A stretch of 64,000 nt of DNA. It comes from Actinostola sp. cb2023 (Eukaryota; Cnidaria; Anthozoa; Actiniaria; Actinostolidae). The DNA is taken from positions 35,001-99,000 of the forward strand of contig JAUJYZ010000097.1 of assembly GCA_033675265.1 (NCBI GenBank), read 5' to 3'. Position numbers and translations under genes: made by a program. Of this stretch, positions 28,213 to 39,282 are shown piece by piece; positions within the stretch are counted from its first letter, which is position 1; every line of letters begins with the position of its first letter. The notes beneath the pieces are model-generated. The model did not search any database, had not been told where the DNA came from, and saw nothing but the letters and a program-made list of their open reading frames with translations.

Positions 28213-29408
28213 ATGAACATGGATTCTCGTGGACGCACTTGTGTGAAATGTAGAAACCACGGAATAGTTACTGTCCTTCGTGGACACAAACTAATTTGCC
28301 CGTACAGAATGTGTGCTTGTGATATGTGCAAAACGCATGCAAGAGTTCTCGAGAGTGCGAGAGCCCCGGCGAAAGCTCTTGAAGCGTCGCATGTGCAGGC
28401 AATGCTCCCTTCTTTTCCGGCAATGGCAACTGCGGCAACTGCTATTGGTACTACTCTACAAGTGGCAGACCTAGACACTGCGAAAAGAAATTCCCGAACA
28501 TCACTCAGTGCTGCAGAGAAAAGAAAAGGTACAAGTAAACAAATGGCTTTTTGTTTTTAAACTGTTGAACAGTACGGTGTATAGAATCGATCGAAAGAAT
28601 CGAATATCTTGATATTAATTGTTAGTCTACAATTTAATTTACAGAACAACAACGAAAGCAATTAGAAAAACACAGAGTTCTCTATGGCAAAATAAACGAA
28701 TTCTCAAGGGACGTCTCCATGCAAAACCCTGAAATGTCACCATTGATGGTTATGAAGAGGGCAATTCAGCTGCACCAGCTGAACCCCGTTGATCCAGGGC
28801 AAGACAAAGAAGTTGCTCTCGTCATGCCAGAAATTCCAGTAATTAAGCCCAATCAAGTACATATACAAGAGGACAGCGATGCAAAGAAGTTGCCACATCA
28901 CGAAAAAGTGAAAAAGGAACAGCTGGAGAGTTTAAGTAGTGTGCTGCCAGATATTCCTATGCCAACTCTACAGGACTTGATACTACAGGGCGCTGGTGAC
29001 TTGGATGCAATTGTTTCGGAAGTTTTACTTCACGAAACACCAGTCACGCCCTGTGATTGTGCTAGCAGCGCAAAGCCCGAGCACCTTGACTTTTCACAAT
29101 CCCTGGCTAGTTCATCAACACTAACGACCCAAGAGCTCAAGGATATTCTTGGCAAAGTGAATACACAAGAAGTTCAAACGGCGAGACCTCGAGTCATTTC
29201 GTTTCACTGCCCCGAGAAGAGCACTGTACCGAAAACATGTACAACCACTACTAACAACGCATTCTCTGAAGCGTTGTCGACGTCGATGAGCCATGCCGGA
29301 GAGTCCACCAAATTATGCCCTGCTTGCGGCAATCGTGTAGATTCGGTGTTCTACCATTTTTGCCCGCACTGCGGACAGATTTTAAATAAGAACTACAGGC
29401 GCCTATAA
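28213..29408 (+). CDS. DM-domain (DMRT-like) transcription factor
   Basis: Two coding exons, 28213-28528 and 28645-29408, with a 116-bp phase-1 intron; 359 aa. The DM zinc-binding DNA-binding domain is at aa 5-55 (RTCVKCRNHGIVTVLRGHK, then CPYRMCACDMCKTHARVLE), with the expected Cys/His pattern of the intertwined zinc module. DMRT proteins bind DNA in the minor groove and act in sexual development and differentiation. The middle has MQNPEMSPLMVMKRAIQLHQ, acidic and low-complexity segments. The C-terminus has an unusual zinc-ribbon-like CPACGN...FCPHCGQ. No DMA domain was recognised. The start at 28213 is chosen because the frame upstream opens only with GTG. Which DMRT subfamily it belongs to cannot be decided by eye. 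Confidence 0.88.
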
Positions 29409-29441
29409 TTATGAAAAAAGCCACGGACTACAATGGTAGTC

Positions 29442-29731
29442 TTTAGCCCGGTTTACACAACAATATTTTTTGGTATGGCCGATTATTTCATAGGCCGGTT
29501 TACACGACAAGCAATTTGGCCACCGCACTCTTAAATTTGGCCACGTGGGCCAAGAAATGCGGGCCCGTCTGTTTATATGACACAATTCTCTTCATTCAGC
29601 CTTCATTCGATTTCTTCACATGCAGGCAATAAACGACACAATTCGCGAGTGGTGTCTAGAAAAGTAAGGCACGCGTACCTAAAGTTAGGAGTGCCGTGCC
29701 CAAAAAATATTGTTGTGTAAATGGGGCTAAA
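29442..29731. mobile_element. MITE just downstream of the DMRT-like gene
   Basis: Inverted ends TTTAGCCCGGTTTACACAAC and GTTGTGTAAATGGGGCTAAA, with matching AATATTTTTTGG next to them (about 34 bp per arm). It begins 34 bp after the stop codon and may supply the gene's 3' UTR. Confidence 0.82.
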
Positions 29732-29739
29732 TAGTTCGC

Positions 29740-32700
29740 TTTTACGTCGGTTATGTTTTATGCACCTTTTTCGTAGTTTTCCAGAATTCTTCATGATTCT
29801 GTGCGTGCAAGCGAGGGGAGGGTACAAAATTTCTCAAGCAAGGAAAATAGTTTTTTTTTCTATTCTTGATTAGCTACAGTAGTCACATTTTCCTCAATAC
29901 ACGAACAATTCTAAATATTTTTACCCCTGACCTCGCTTGCAGTGCGGAATCGTAAATAATTATGGGTAACGTACTCTGCATGGGAAGGTCTAAAGCGCTT
30001 TATTATATGGTCAAGTCAATCCGCGCGAGAATGGAGCACGGTTTGATGACGCCATTCAGTTTCGGCTGTTTTGTTTGTATATAGGAAAATGATCAAAATA
30101 TAGTTGAAATATTTGTTGAAATATATTCTGAGAAAACAAACCCAGCGTAGCGTAGTATTTAAACCAGTGGAAAATGTCTCATTCAAAAACACAACAGAAT
30201 CCTTAAATTTCATGCCATGTTTTCACCATTCTTGTTCTTTTTTATCAAAAATCCATAGTTACTATACTATAAAAGCAAATAGAACAGCTTCAACGAAGCA
30301 CTTAGGAAATGCCGAGAACACTCAAGAAATAGGGAGAAAAAATGTTCTATTTGTTAATGACAGTAAAGGACTCAACTTCAGTCGAGCACCATAAATACAT
30401 AAATGTATTTATTTATTTCTGAATGAAATAAAATAGTTTATAGAACTTAAAAGTCGCTCTATATTCTTACTGTAGACTACTTCATAGACTATCCACGCTA
30501 TACTGAGACAATCATTCTCATTCGTTACAGGTGGCTGAACTCGTATTCATGGTCCACTGAATACTTATTTTAAAAATAGTCCTTAATTAGTGTTATTTAG
30601 TTTGATTTACTTTTCACGCTTTTCTAAATTGCACTCTATTTCAGTCAAATGTTCGTACTTTACTCTTACATTAAAATGGAGCGTAAATCGTGAAATTCAT
30701 TAAAATTCGAGCGTGATGCGTGAATTTATGTTTCAACGTGATCGTCCCTTTTTAACCGACTGTGATTCGTGATTTACCGCTGTTATGCTCTGTGAAACGT
30801 GAACGTTTAAGATCTAAACATTTTCACACGTGAAATTGAAACATTTTGGCTAGCGCTAGTGATTCGTGAATTTCGGACATTTTGGTCCGTGACGCGTGAA
30901 TTTACAACAAAATCGCCATTGAAGCGTGATCATGACCTCCCCCCCCCCCTTTGCTACCCTGTTCCTTCCGATGAAATTATTGATGAAGTATCAAGAATGG
31001 TACTTTTGACAAGAGAAGAATCAATCTGGTCCAAGTGTGAACCTGAATAACTGAAGTTTGGGCTTTGATGATCTTTTGTTATTGAATTTTTCAAAACTAA
31101 CAAATGGGTTTATATAAACTATATCTCTCGCAAAATGAGGAACATTTTGCTCTGGGTATGCAATTTTTTTACCACATTTGACCTTTTCTTTTAGCCCCTG
31201 GGGAGGGAATTTGACTTGAAAAAATCAAATTCCCACCATAGGCCCGTACTTGTACTTCGTATTTGTAGGTAGTTAATTTTGGTTTGAAGTCCAACTTTAT
31301 ACGCTTTTTATTTAATCGGCGAGAGCGATGGCGATGGCTTCTCATGGCGGCCGCCGGGATGTAGTGGTTGACAACGAATGTATTCAGGCGACAGGTTTAT
31401 AAGTTTTGGTTTACTGGGAAGATAGAATACGGTTATACTACATATTCTGAGTTCGCTATACTTCTCTTTAACAGCTCTGGAGTACCAAAGGAGGTAGGAA
31501 AGTATTCCGAACGACAACAACAATGTTTGACAACGCGTTCATTGACTTATTCACTCGAATTATTATGTTCTCAAAAAGAACTCAGTTGCATACATCATAT
31601 CAATGTATTCCTTCGAGTTCATATGCATGTACTGAAGCTATTGCAAACAACTGTCACATTGTATGAGTTTTTATTTCTGCGAGGTTTGGAAGTAGTGACA
31701 CAACGGCATAGAGAACTCAGTGATTATACTTTTCACACGGGAATTATATTGTGCAATTCTTTTTGCACTCTTTTGTACTCTTACAATTTAAGAAAACACG
31801 AGTACCTTATACAGTAGTGACATGTACATCTTCGTTAGTCTTTTTTGAAGCAAAGAAGTAATATGGACTTGGTTTTTAGCGATGTGAAATGTGAATAACT
31901 TCATCTGAGACCTGAGTTGTCACCTCGGATTGTCTGCTATTTATGCCGTTCCTTCACCAGAAGTCGCTATAATAAGTACTTATTTCATGAAATATTTAGG
32001 TCACACGCTGTAAAGGTTGTATATTCTGAATAACTTGGAAGCACTCTGCGAAAACTTGATCGTAAAACACTTTCAAAACACATTGAAATTTACTAGCGCG
32101 ATTCTCTTCGTAAACACAGACGAGTTCGTTGACCTCTGCATATCATTAAAATCTCTGAATATCATTAAAATTGACGCATGCGCGCGTCGTGACAGTGCCC
32201 CTTTAACGTTAGTTAGCAGCGAACACGACATATCTTGTGCGCATGCGTCTCTTTCCAACCTCGCCCCCAGGGTCCTCTCTTCTCGATAATTTATCGTCCG
32301 CCATTTTTAAAATAACGAGAAGAGAGGGCCCTGGTGACAAGGTTGGTTTCTTTCGTAAAAAGTTTGTTCTCCTCTACAGTCCGCTTACAATACAATACAA
32401 TAGTTTATTTCAACACGTATCGTACAGGAGCGCGAAGCTCGTTCAAAATACGAACGTGCAAAAAAAAAAAGATAAAAAAATAAAAACGTAAAGGGAACGG
32501 AGAAATGTATTCCTTCCTCGACCGGGAACCATGTATGAGATAAGTAGAACCAATCTCCCTCTTTTTCCTATAACACAGGTATACCAAAGAACAAAAAGAA
32601 GAGGACTGTTGGAGGGAATATCCTGCGGTATGGCTATCGTGATTGGTTAATCAAGATAAATAGCATCCAATCACAATTCACTGTATTGAACAAGATGGTG

Positions 32701-32930
32701 GCTTGTACATTTAACCACAGTCCTTTGCGCGCGTAAAACCATTTCAAAATCATTAAAACGGTTGTATTTCCAAACTTGTAGTACGAAGCTGCTGCCTGCT
32801 TTATTTATAGGAACGTGTTTGATAGTTTGTAGAAGTGATTGTAACTAATTTAGGTTCGCAAAGGATTGTGGTTAAATGTACAGACGCCATTTTTGTCTGC
32901 ACAATAGATTTGCGATATGGAACTGCGATA
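29740..32930. other. Long stretch without a recognised gene
   Basis: Contains CGTGAATT-like irregular repeats at 30670-30930 and a (C)10 run at 30940. A 149-codon open frame at 31368-31817 has no motif, splice support or codon bias. An inverted pair around 32262-32345 (CCCCAGGGTCCTCTCTTCTC and GAAGAGAGGGCCCTGG) suggests a small element. A poly-A run is at 32461. Confidence 0.5.
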
Positions 32931-32935
32931 ATGGA

Positions 32936-33603
32936 ACACGATCGGTTCGTTGAGAGGAATTACACACAGTCGAACCGCCCGTAAGCGACCACCCAAAATG
33001 TCAAGTTTTGTGGTCGCTTACGAGAGGTTCCAACTATAGTGATTTCACTTGGCAACTTTTGGTATTTTGGAAAACTGGTCGCTCAGGAGGTGGTCGCTTA
33101 CGAGAGTGGTCGCAGCGGGAGGTACAACTGTAACTAATTTACCTTGGGAGTAATTAACGTCCAAACATGATTGGTTCGTTGAGAGGAATTACATAACTAA
33201 TTTACCTTCGGTGTAATTAACGTCCAAACACGATTGGTTCGTTGAGAGGAATTACATAACTAATTTACCTTCGGAGTAATTAACGTGCAAACACGATTGG
33301 TTCATTAAAAGGAATTACATAACTAATTTACCTTGGGAGTAATTAACGTCCAAACACGATTGGTTCGTTGAGAGGAATTACATAACTAATTTACCTTGGG
33401 AGTAATTAACGTCCAAACACGATTGGTTCGTTGAGAGGAATTACATAACTAATTTACCTTCGGTGTAATTAACGTCCAAACACGATTGGTTCGTTGAGAG
33501 GAATTACATAACTAATTTACCTTCGGAGTAATTAACGTGCAAACACGATTGGTTCATTAAAAGGAATTACATAACTAATTTACCTTGGGAGTAATTAACG
33601 TCC
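32936..33603. repeat. 63-bp minisatellite carrying a splice donor
   Basis: About eight copies of a 63-bp unit with AACTAATTTACCTTGGGAGT, AATTAACGTCCAAACACGAT and GTTCGTTGAGAGGAATTACA. The rightmost unit merges with the end of the GPCR exon at 33584. On the minus strand every unit contains CCCAAGGTAAAT or CCGAAGGTAAAT, the exon's donor. The MITE at 32967-33130 is inserted in one unit. Confidence 0.9.
32967..33130. mobile_element. pogo/Tigger-like MITE nested in the 63-bp array
   Basis: Ends CAGTCGAACCGCCCGTAAGC and CGGGAGGTACAACTG. Flanks are CA and TA; comparison with uninterrupted repeat units (GGAATTACATAACTAATT) shows the original target was TA, with one copy mutated to CA. Confidence 0.88.
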
Positions 33604-33864
33604 ATGGCTCCACAATCCTCCAGCGATTTAGTCCTCGATCTCAACCTTGAATTACTCCTCAAACTTATTTCGGGTGTCACCAACACAATGTACACTTTCG
33701 GCGCGAAGATGAACACTAGAATGGTAGTCGCACTAACTATCAAGCTGAAACACACCGCCAGCGCTTCGTAACCCCCTCCCATCCCAAAATCCATCGGGAG
33801 GAAGGCGATCCATATGACGCATGTCGTGTACATGCAGAAACCAATGATCTTGGCCACGTGGAAG
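33584..33864 (-). pseudogene. Class C GPCR (metabotropic glutamate receptor-like) exon fragment, TM6-TM7
   Basis: The minus strand encodes AKIIGFCMYTTCVIWIAF (TM6 of class C receptors) and SATTILVFIFAPKVYIVLV (TM7 with the family PKVY motif), then a short basic tail to a donor at 33584/33583 (CCCAAG|GTAAAT, phase 1). Upstream, the reading frame is cut at about 33865, where a MITE begins, and no acceptor is visible between the MITE and the coding part. No other exon of such a receptor was found in the window. It is therefore probably a dead fragment, though an exon whose acceptor is weak cannot be ruled out. Confidence 0.75.
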
Positions 33865-34249
33865 TTTAATTAGCCACTTTGGAAACGAGTAAAGGACTGG
33901 GAACGAGTTTTTAGAATTAATCTAATTAAGAAATGAACTCCATCACAAGAAAGAGCATATCAGAATTAGTAAGTTTACAAAGTTTTGTTAGGTTTAGTTA
34001 GATATTGGACGAGTAACAGCTTTCCAAACATCTCAAAAATTACAAAGAAATGTATGTTACAGGGGACAAGCTTCCCCTGTAACCATACATTTCTTTGCAG
34101 TTTCTGCAGTTTTTGAATGTCTGCATTTCATTTGCTACTTGTCCAAACCCTATCAAACTCCTGAAACTTGCTAATTCTTGCTCTTTCTTGTGATGGGGTT
34201 CATTTCTTAATTAGATTAATTCTAAAAACTCGTTCCCAGTCCTTTACTC
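33865..34249. mobile_element. Complete hairpin MITE interrupting the GPCR exon
   Basis: Inverted arms of about 85 bp (GGACTGGGAACGAGTTTTTA, AGAATTAATCTAATTAAG, ATGAACTCCATCACAAG) with an inner hairpin at about 34040-34100 (ACAAAGAAATGTATGTTACA and inverse). It is the intact relative of the fragments at 2530 and 4985. Confidence 0.8.
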
Positions 34250-35502
34250 ATATAGAATGCATAGCAACAGTATGAGTACCAAGTTGTAGCAGAGTTGAAC
34301 AACTACGCTTATGGTATCGACGCCGCACGTGACCAGGACATACTTGGAGTAAGTGTAGAGAAATTTAGCATTAGGGACGACGAGAAATAGTTCTGTCAAA
34401 TCGATGGGATCTGGTTATTGTTGTTATTTATAATAATGAGTATATATTACATTGATAATTTAGTTTAGGGAGGGGGGGGGGGGGGGGGGGTAGTTTTCGT
34501 AAGTTAGTAAGGTTTGAACATTTTTTTATCATTTGTATATAATTATTTCTAGTGTTGTGTAATGCGCATTTGATCATATTCAAATGTTAAAATGCGCAAT
34601 ATAAGCAATAAATATTATTATTATTATTATTATTGAGTTGAACGCCATTAGAAGCGGGGTTAGGCACTAGTAATGACACACTGGAGATCATACAGAATGC
34701 ATATGGCAGTTGGTCAACTGTGTCTGACGCACTGAACAAGCGAATGACGCACTAACTGTATATGTATGTATGTATGAAAACAAATGGCAATGAATTCTTA
34801 ACGGTACAAGAAATAATAAACAAGATGAAAAAACTTCGACAGAAGTACAAAAAACCGAAAAGGATAAAAAGAAGAAATCGGGAAACGGAAGTCAAAAGAA
34901 GTGGAAGTTCTTTGATTCAATTGATAACATCATGGGGAAAATCACAATGACTGTCCTCCTCATATACTCGACTCAATGTCAGAAAAAGACAAGCTGAGTG
35001 CAGGTAATAACTTATGTATAAAATAAGCTAAACATTGGAGATTAACTTATAATTATCATTCAGTTGTTGACAGTTATAGCTGGAGACAGCCTTGTACAAC
35101 TAACGGCGTCTGACAAACTCATTCTGAACTTACATTCGGGAAATTCGAGGACAAATTCGATGACTCGTCCAAAGATTTTTGCCCCCGCAGTGTTTCGGCC
35201 TTGAGGCCGAAACCCGAGGAGGCATATATTGTAGTCCCTGCGTAATATGTAAACATATATAGTATATAGGACAAATCTCGATTTTTCAACTTTACGACCG
35301 CAAAGGACCGCTGGGATTGTGACTGGCTGAAATAAACGCAGGCTAACTGTGTTTTATAACAGTACCGATCATCACCAAAAAAAACATGATACGTCTTCAG
35401 ATCCATAATATAAACACACTAAAAACTACTACTCAGAAGCTGAATACCAAAATACTGATGTGCGGAACTCAGAAGCTGAAGGAAACATTCCGTCACGAAG
35501 AA
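34250..35502. other. No gene recognised; poly-G and (ATT)n tracts
   Basis: A run of about 22 G interrupted by one A lies at 34467-34490, and (ATT)n at 34613-34635. Short open frames lack motifs. Confidence 0.5.
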
Positions 35503-35539
35503 CACCACGCGAAATAGCGAAATTATACTTCTTTACTCT

Positions 35540-35639
35540 TAGCGTAATGTTGCGTAAAGATTTTCGAGAAGCTTTACGCTAGTGATTTAAAGACACGTAA
35601 AGACGCGTAAAGCTGTGCTGTCGTAAAGCCAGCGTAAAG
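35540..35639. repeat. Left subterminal CGTAAAG repeats of the EnSpm element
   Basis: GCGTAAAG, CGTAAAGACGCGTAAAGC and inverted CTTTACG motifs cluster here. The block AGTGATTTAAAGACACGTAA recurs at about 37790, on the other side of the nested 2-kb element. Confidence 0.75.
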
Positions 35640-37644
35640 CCACAGGCAGCCCAACCATTGCTTTTGAGGCTACTAAATAATTCAAAAAATTTTTTTTTTG
35701 ATGGGCTTCCTGTGGTAGAGCGCGCGCGCATTTATATATTGGGTTCCCTGTGCTGAGTAATGTCCTATGTTGGGCTTCCTGTGTGCCTCCTGCGGGATGC
35801 GCCCGCAGCAAATGTGTATATTTAAACAAGGTATGAAACTCCAGTCACGTGATGGCCTGATGTGCGGCGCAAGTAGATGGTGCACTTTTCCGTGAGCCGA
35901 ATAGCCGAAGTCGTCGTACGCTACAGGCCCTTGGGGGGTACCCAGGGTGAAGTCGTTATTATGGCGGGGAGTGGAAGAGAAGTTCATATCAAGAAAGACT
36001 GATTGTTTCGGTGTAAACGTTGGGATTCTTTTCCCTATTCATGGTAAGTTTAGAAGTTCACAATTCATGTCAACTTTAAGTAAATCTAGAAGAAATTCGA
36101 CGGTTTTAAAGTAGTCCTTTTTCATTTTGAATGGTTGAGAAACTTTGGATGTGTTTTGCTCGACACGTGAGAAAGTTTTGCAGTTGAAAATAAACTGAAC
36201 TAAAAGTACTTTTTGTCATGGTTTTTACGTAGTAATTGCTCTAAATGTTCTCTAATGAAAGGACTTGCCTATACTAGGGCAGAAGGGCTGCTTAATACTC
36301 CTCAACAAATCAGTTTTTTTCTATAAATTATGACTGAGCAGTGAGCTATTTCAGTATTTGACAAGTGTGTCAGTGATCGAAATACACTTCAACAAGGAAC
36401 CTCTCTCAACTGACTGATTTTACTTTATCTGTTTAAACATTACTAACTCTTTCATCTAGAAAGTGTTTGACATAATTTTGTACTTTACTTATAGTTCTTC
36501 TGACACAAGGGAACGCCAACAGCATAAACCATCTCAGTGTGAGCAAAATATAGACAAACTCAACATCGAAGACGAAGGAGACATGAATGGCGATGGACTC
36601 GTGAAGCTGCCGTGAACTAAAATATTAACAGTTGTTCGTTATTGTCATTGAAATAGCACGACACATTTAGAAAATATTAAAGTCTTGCTATCATCTGAGA
36701 GAAACAGAGTAATTTTAACGGCGTATTTTTCGTAACCGGGAACGTAAGTAAGCTTCAGTATCGCTTCCAACTTCGATGTTTGCTATTCAATCAGTCATGA
36801 TCAGTGATTCACAACTTGTCGCCTTTGTGTATAATATTTATCCATTGTTATTAAGCTTATTTCCATGCTATTACTGATCAATATAGTAAATAAATTGCAC
36901 AGAAAGTAACGGCAAAACAGTGTGTAAAAAGCTAGTAAACTTATTGTTGAAATAAATACGTTTGTTTGTCATTATGTGTACAAGTACTGATAGCAAATGT
37001 GTTGTGCAGTACTAAATATTGAGACTATACACAATGCGTCAATTTTGAAGATTTTAATCGATAAAAATCAAAATACAAAACAAATACTTTACAGAAGTCA
37101 AAACAGAAAACAGATAAAGTATATTGTAGATGTTTTGACTCATGTTTAGTGAACATATCATGTTAAAACCTTGCCAAAAAGAGCATCGTTCAGATTTGCC
37201 GAGCGCTTGTCGATGCCTTCTCGAAGGTAAAATCCGACTACTTCACGGAAAAGTGCACCATCTACTTGCGCCGCACATCGGTCCAAAATTTCAAAAATTA
37301 GTTTCTCAGCGTACGTTGAAGTTAGACGACTGACACTTACAAAGTGTTTCGAGAATACGGTAAAGTTTAGTTATTCGAAGAAAAATTGAATTTTCACATC
37401 ACATTGACAAAATTAGGGTCAAAAACGTATTTGTCACGTGACCTAGTTTCATACCTTGTGTAAATATACACATTTGCTGCGGGCGCATCCCGCAGGAGGC
37501 ACACAGGAAGCCCAACATAGGACATTACTCAGCACAGGGAACCCAATATATAAATACGCGCGCGCTCTACCACAGGAAGCCCATCAAAAAAAAAAAATTT
37601 GAATTATTTAGTAGCCTCAAAAGCAATGGTTGGGCTGCCTGTGG
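35640..37644. mobile_element. Nested 2.0-kb element with about 210-bp TIRs
   Basis: Ends CCACAGGCAGCCCAACCATT and the inverse, followed by about 210 bp of nearly perfect inverted repeat per arm (including GGGCTTCCTGTG and GATGCGCCCGCAGCAAATG). It is flanked by TAAAG on both sides (35635-35639 and 37645-37649), inside the EnSpm subterminal repeats. The interior, 35990-37220, has no convincing coding region, so it is probably non-autonomous. Long TIRs suggest a MULE- or similar superfamily, but a 5-bp duplication does not settle it. Confidence 0.8.
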
Positions 37645-37649
37645 TAAAG

Positions 37650-38039
37650 CCAGCGTAAAGACATCGTAATTTTCATCTTTACTTGAATGCGTAAAGCTAC
37701 CATAAAGGTATCTTAAATGTCATATTTACGCATCTATAAGCAAGCGTAAATATGCATAAAGCTTTTCGAAAAGCTTTACGCTAGTGATTTAAAGACACGT
37801 AAAGACGCGTAAAGCTGTACTGTCGTAAAGCCAGCGTAAAGACATCGTAATTTTCATGTTTACTTGAATGCGTAAAGATACCATAAAGATGTCCTAAATG
37901 TTTTATTTACGCATCTTTCGAGAAGCTGTACGAAGTCGCAGTAGAGTCGTAAAGGAGCGAAAATAAATGATTTTGTAAAGCTAGCGTAATTCTGAGTAAA
38001 GATGGCTGAATTGTCAGATTTACAATACATTACATAAAG

Positions 38040-38040
<1 letters not shown>
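37650..38040. repeat. Inner left subterminal repeats of the EnSpm element
   Basis: Continuation of CGTAAAG/CTTTACGC motifs after the nested element, about a dozen occurrences in both orientations. These are candidate binding sites for the accessory protein. Confidence 0.72.
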
Positions 38041-38290
<250 letters not shown>

Positions 38291-39282
38291 GATCGAATCG
38301 ATCTCGAATCTATACCAATATTTATTGATTTTTCACTTTGTTTTTGTTCGAAACGCTGACCGTTTTTCGCTATCTATAACTCAATAGATTAGCCACTAAG
38401 ATTGCAGGATTCGTGATAGTATGCTAGTTGGTTTCTACTATAGATGAATATATAGACAGATAGATAGATATATATATAGTCTGTATTTACAGATCGATGG
38501 TAGTACATAGTCTACATAATAGAATAGAGTGAATCCAATAAACCTGGGAATTACTAACTACACCAATACACACTAGTAGACACTCACTCTTTTCTTTTCT
38601 TTTCTTCCTTTGCATCTAATAAACACTGACAGCTAATTAGTAGTGCCCAGGTTTATTGGAATCACTGTATCACTAATAAACTTGTAGCCCTCAAACAATT
38701 AAAATAGATTCTTTCAATCTTTATTGTATTATTGTAAATTAATCTTTCAATCGGATAATAACTATCGATTTATTTATATTATTTGCCAAGTAATGTGACA
38801 TTAGACAGTACAAACACTTCAACCGCGCAACATATACTAATATAGTACTATATTGTTTCCTATTGTTTAGTTATGTTTAAAAATGCTATTCAGTACTATT
38901 TAGTGTAAAACTTTGTACGTTTTTTGTGTTTGTACTTTACTAAAAACATATCAATATGTAGGATCATAGCATGTATTGCTATCATGCAGTATTGAAAGAA
39001 AGTATATTGTGTAATAAACATTCACTATTATCCATTCCGATCGAACCTTATAAATACTATAAATGAATTTCCGCACTACAAAGTTAACGCTTGGTATTTA
39101 TCTTTGTTGGAGAGAAAACGCTAAATAAAGCCGTTATCTCCTAAAACTTAGATCATTAATAATTAGCAACTGCTGTTTATCAGCACTACTAACTCCATAA
39201 TTACTTCAAAACCTCAGCCCTTCATTCTGTACTTTTAATCTGCGTTTATCATAGAGCATTGATAATTTCATAAAATCACAAA
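38291..39282. other. EnSpm 3' non-coding flank
   Basis: AT-rich DNA between the microsatellite and the transposase stop codon. It holds the MITE at 38527-38667 and nothing coding. Confidence 0.6.
38527..38667. mobile_element. TA-flanked MITE, family with GAGTGATTCC ends
   Basis: Ends GAGTGAATCCAATAAACCTG and GGTTTATTGGAATCACTG with TA on both sides. Relatives at 44696-44840 and 53632-54520 share about 30-bp TIRs, fitting Tc1/mariner MITEs. Confidence 0.88.

Noticed and set aside
31368..31817. 149-codon plus-strand frame
   Set aside because: No recognisable domain, composition like non-coding DNA, no splice signals or homologous neighbours.
36490..36617. Possible exon inside the nested 2-kb element (acceptor TTATAG, frame ending GDGLVKLP)
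   Set aside because: No upstream exon keeps its frame; the only ATG-led segment nearby (about 35958) stops after 13 codons.
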